Origin: Candidatus Neomarinimicrobiota bacterium
Lineage (GTDB): Bacteria > Fidelibacterota > Marinisomatia > Marinisomatales > TCS55
Length of the DNA stretch: 6,951 nt
Assembly: GCA_018651745.1 (NCBI GenBank)
Contig: JABIDL010000017.1
Coordinates: 1 to 6,951, forward strand
Direction of reading: 5' to 3'
Position 1 is the first letter of the stretch. Every line of letters begins with the position of its first letter. Made by a program: the position numbers and the translations under genes. The notes beneath the pieces are model-generated. The model had not been told where the DNA came from, made no database searches, and was given only the letters and a program-made list of their open reading frames with translations. Below are positions 6,743 through 6,951 of the stretch, one piece after another.

Positions 6743-6951
6743 TTAAATATCGATTCCATTAAAGCGAAGTTTTTCAAGGACGGGCCGTGTTTGCCCCGTC
6801 ACTCGATTATGTAGAATACCATTGGACGCTACAATATTCCGATTGAAAATATTGAAGGGTGAGTCGTCCATTTGAGACACAGTTCCGCCGGCTTCATTTA
6901 TAATTACAATTCCAGCTGCTGTATCCCAAGGATGTAAATCGAATTCCCAAA
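6743..6951 (-). CDS. Inositol monophosphatase family protein, C-terminal end (partial)
   Basis: On the minus strand, entering at 6951, 68 codons are open and end with TAA at 6745-6743. The translation starts 'WEFDLHPWDTAAGIVIINEA' and continues G-G-T-V-S. This is the second signature of the inositol monophosphatase/SuhB/CysQ/FBPase superfamily (W-D-x-A-A-G-x-x-x-x-x-E-A-G-G), in which the Asp of W-D binds catalytic Mg and the substrate. A later stretch, 'NRNIVASNGILHNRV', matches the N-x-x-x-A-x-N-x-x-x-H strand and helix near the C-terminus. Members dephosphorylate inositol phosphates, PAP or sugar phosphates in the cytoplasm; the substrate cannot be decided from this fragment. The gene converges on the secreted-protein gene, with one base between the two stop codons. 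It is not in the supplied long-frame list because it runs off the window edge. Confidence 0.88.
   Translation of the reverse strand, partial: WEFDLHPWDTAAGIVIINEAGGTVSQMDDSPFNIFNRNIVASNGILHNRVTGQTRPVLEKLRFNGIDI

Overview
The window reads as AT-rich chromosomal DNA from an uncultured or marine Gram-negative bacterium outside the Proteobacteria. The best clue is the last ~90 residues of the large secreted protein: an 'LHQNYPNPFNP' opening, a 'VYDMLGQKIKTLVSGGEQAGYKTV' style core (quoted as family style) and a '..MILLK' end. This is a type IX secretion (T9SS, FlgD-like) sorting domain of the kind common in Neomarinimicrobiota (SAR406/Marinimicrobia), Ignavibacteria/Caldithrix and related Fibrobacterota-Chlorobiota-Bacteroidota (FCB) lineages. 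I favour Neomarinimicrobiota, but that is inference from memory of the motif style.

Layout: (1) bases 1-132 hold the last 43 codons of an IS1595/ISXO2-like DDE transposase, ending 2 bp before recX. (2) 135-620 encodes RecX, the RecA regulator, whose start codon is so close to the transposase stop that it may lie inside the end of the insertion sequence. (3) 650-2389, 29 bp further on the same strand, encodes a 579-residue protein that I recognise as a very divergent PurL (FGAM synthase II, AIR-synthase superfamily). It keeps the two-half fold signature but has lost the residues that make PurL an enzyme. (4) A 110-bp gap carries a plausible promoter and ribosome binding site. (5) 2500-6741 encodes a 1413-residue exported modular protein: an Asp-box (BNR/sortilin-like) beta-propeller, PKD, choice-of-anchor-J-like jelly roll, PKD, two Fn3-like modules and a T9SS sorting domain. 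(6) From 6951 down to 6743 on the minus strand runs the C-terminus of an inositol monophosphatase family protein, convergent with gene 5 and separated from its stop by a single base.

recX and the PurL-like gene may be co-transcribed; the secreted protein has its own promoter candidate and appears independent. The most interesting item is the PurL-like protein, which looks like a pseudoenzyme. Second is the IS/recX junction. No CRISPR, tRNA, rRNA, riboswitch or defence system was seen, and there is no gene-free stretch longer than about 110 bp.
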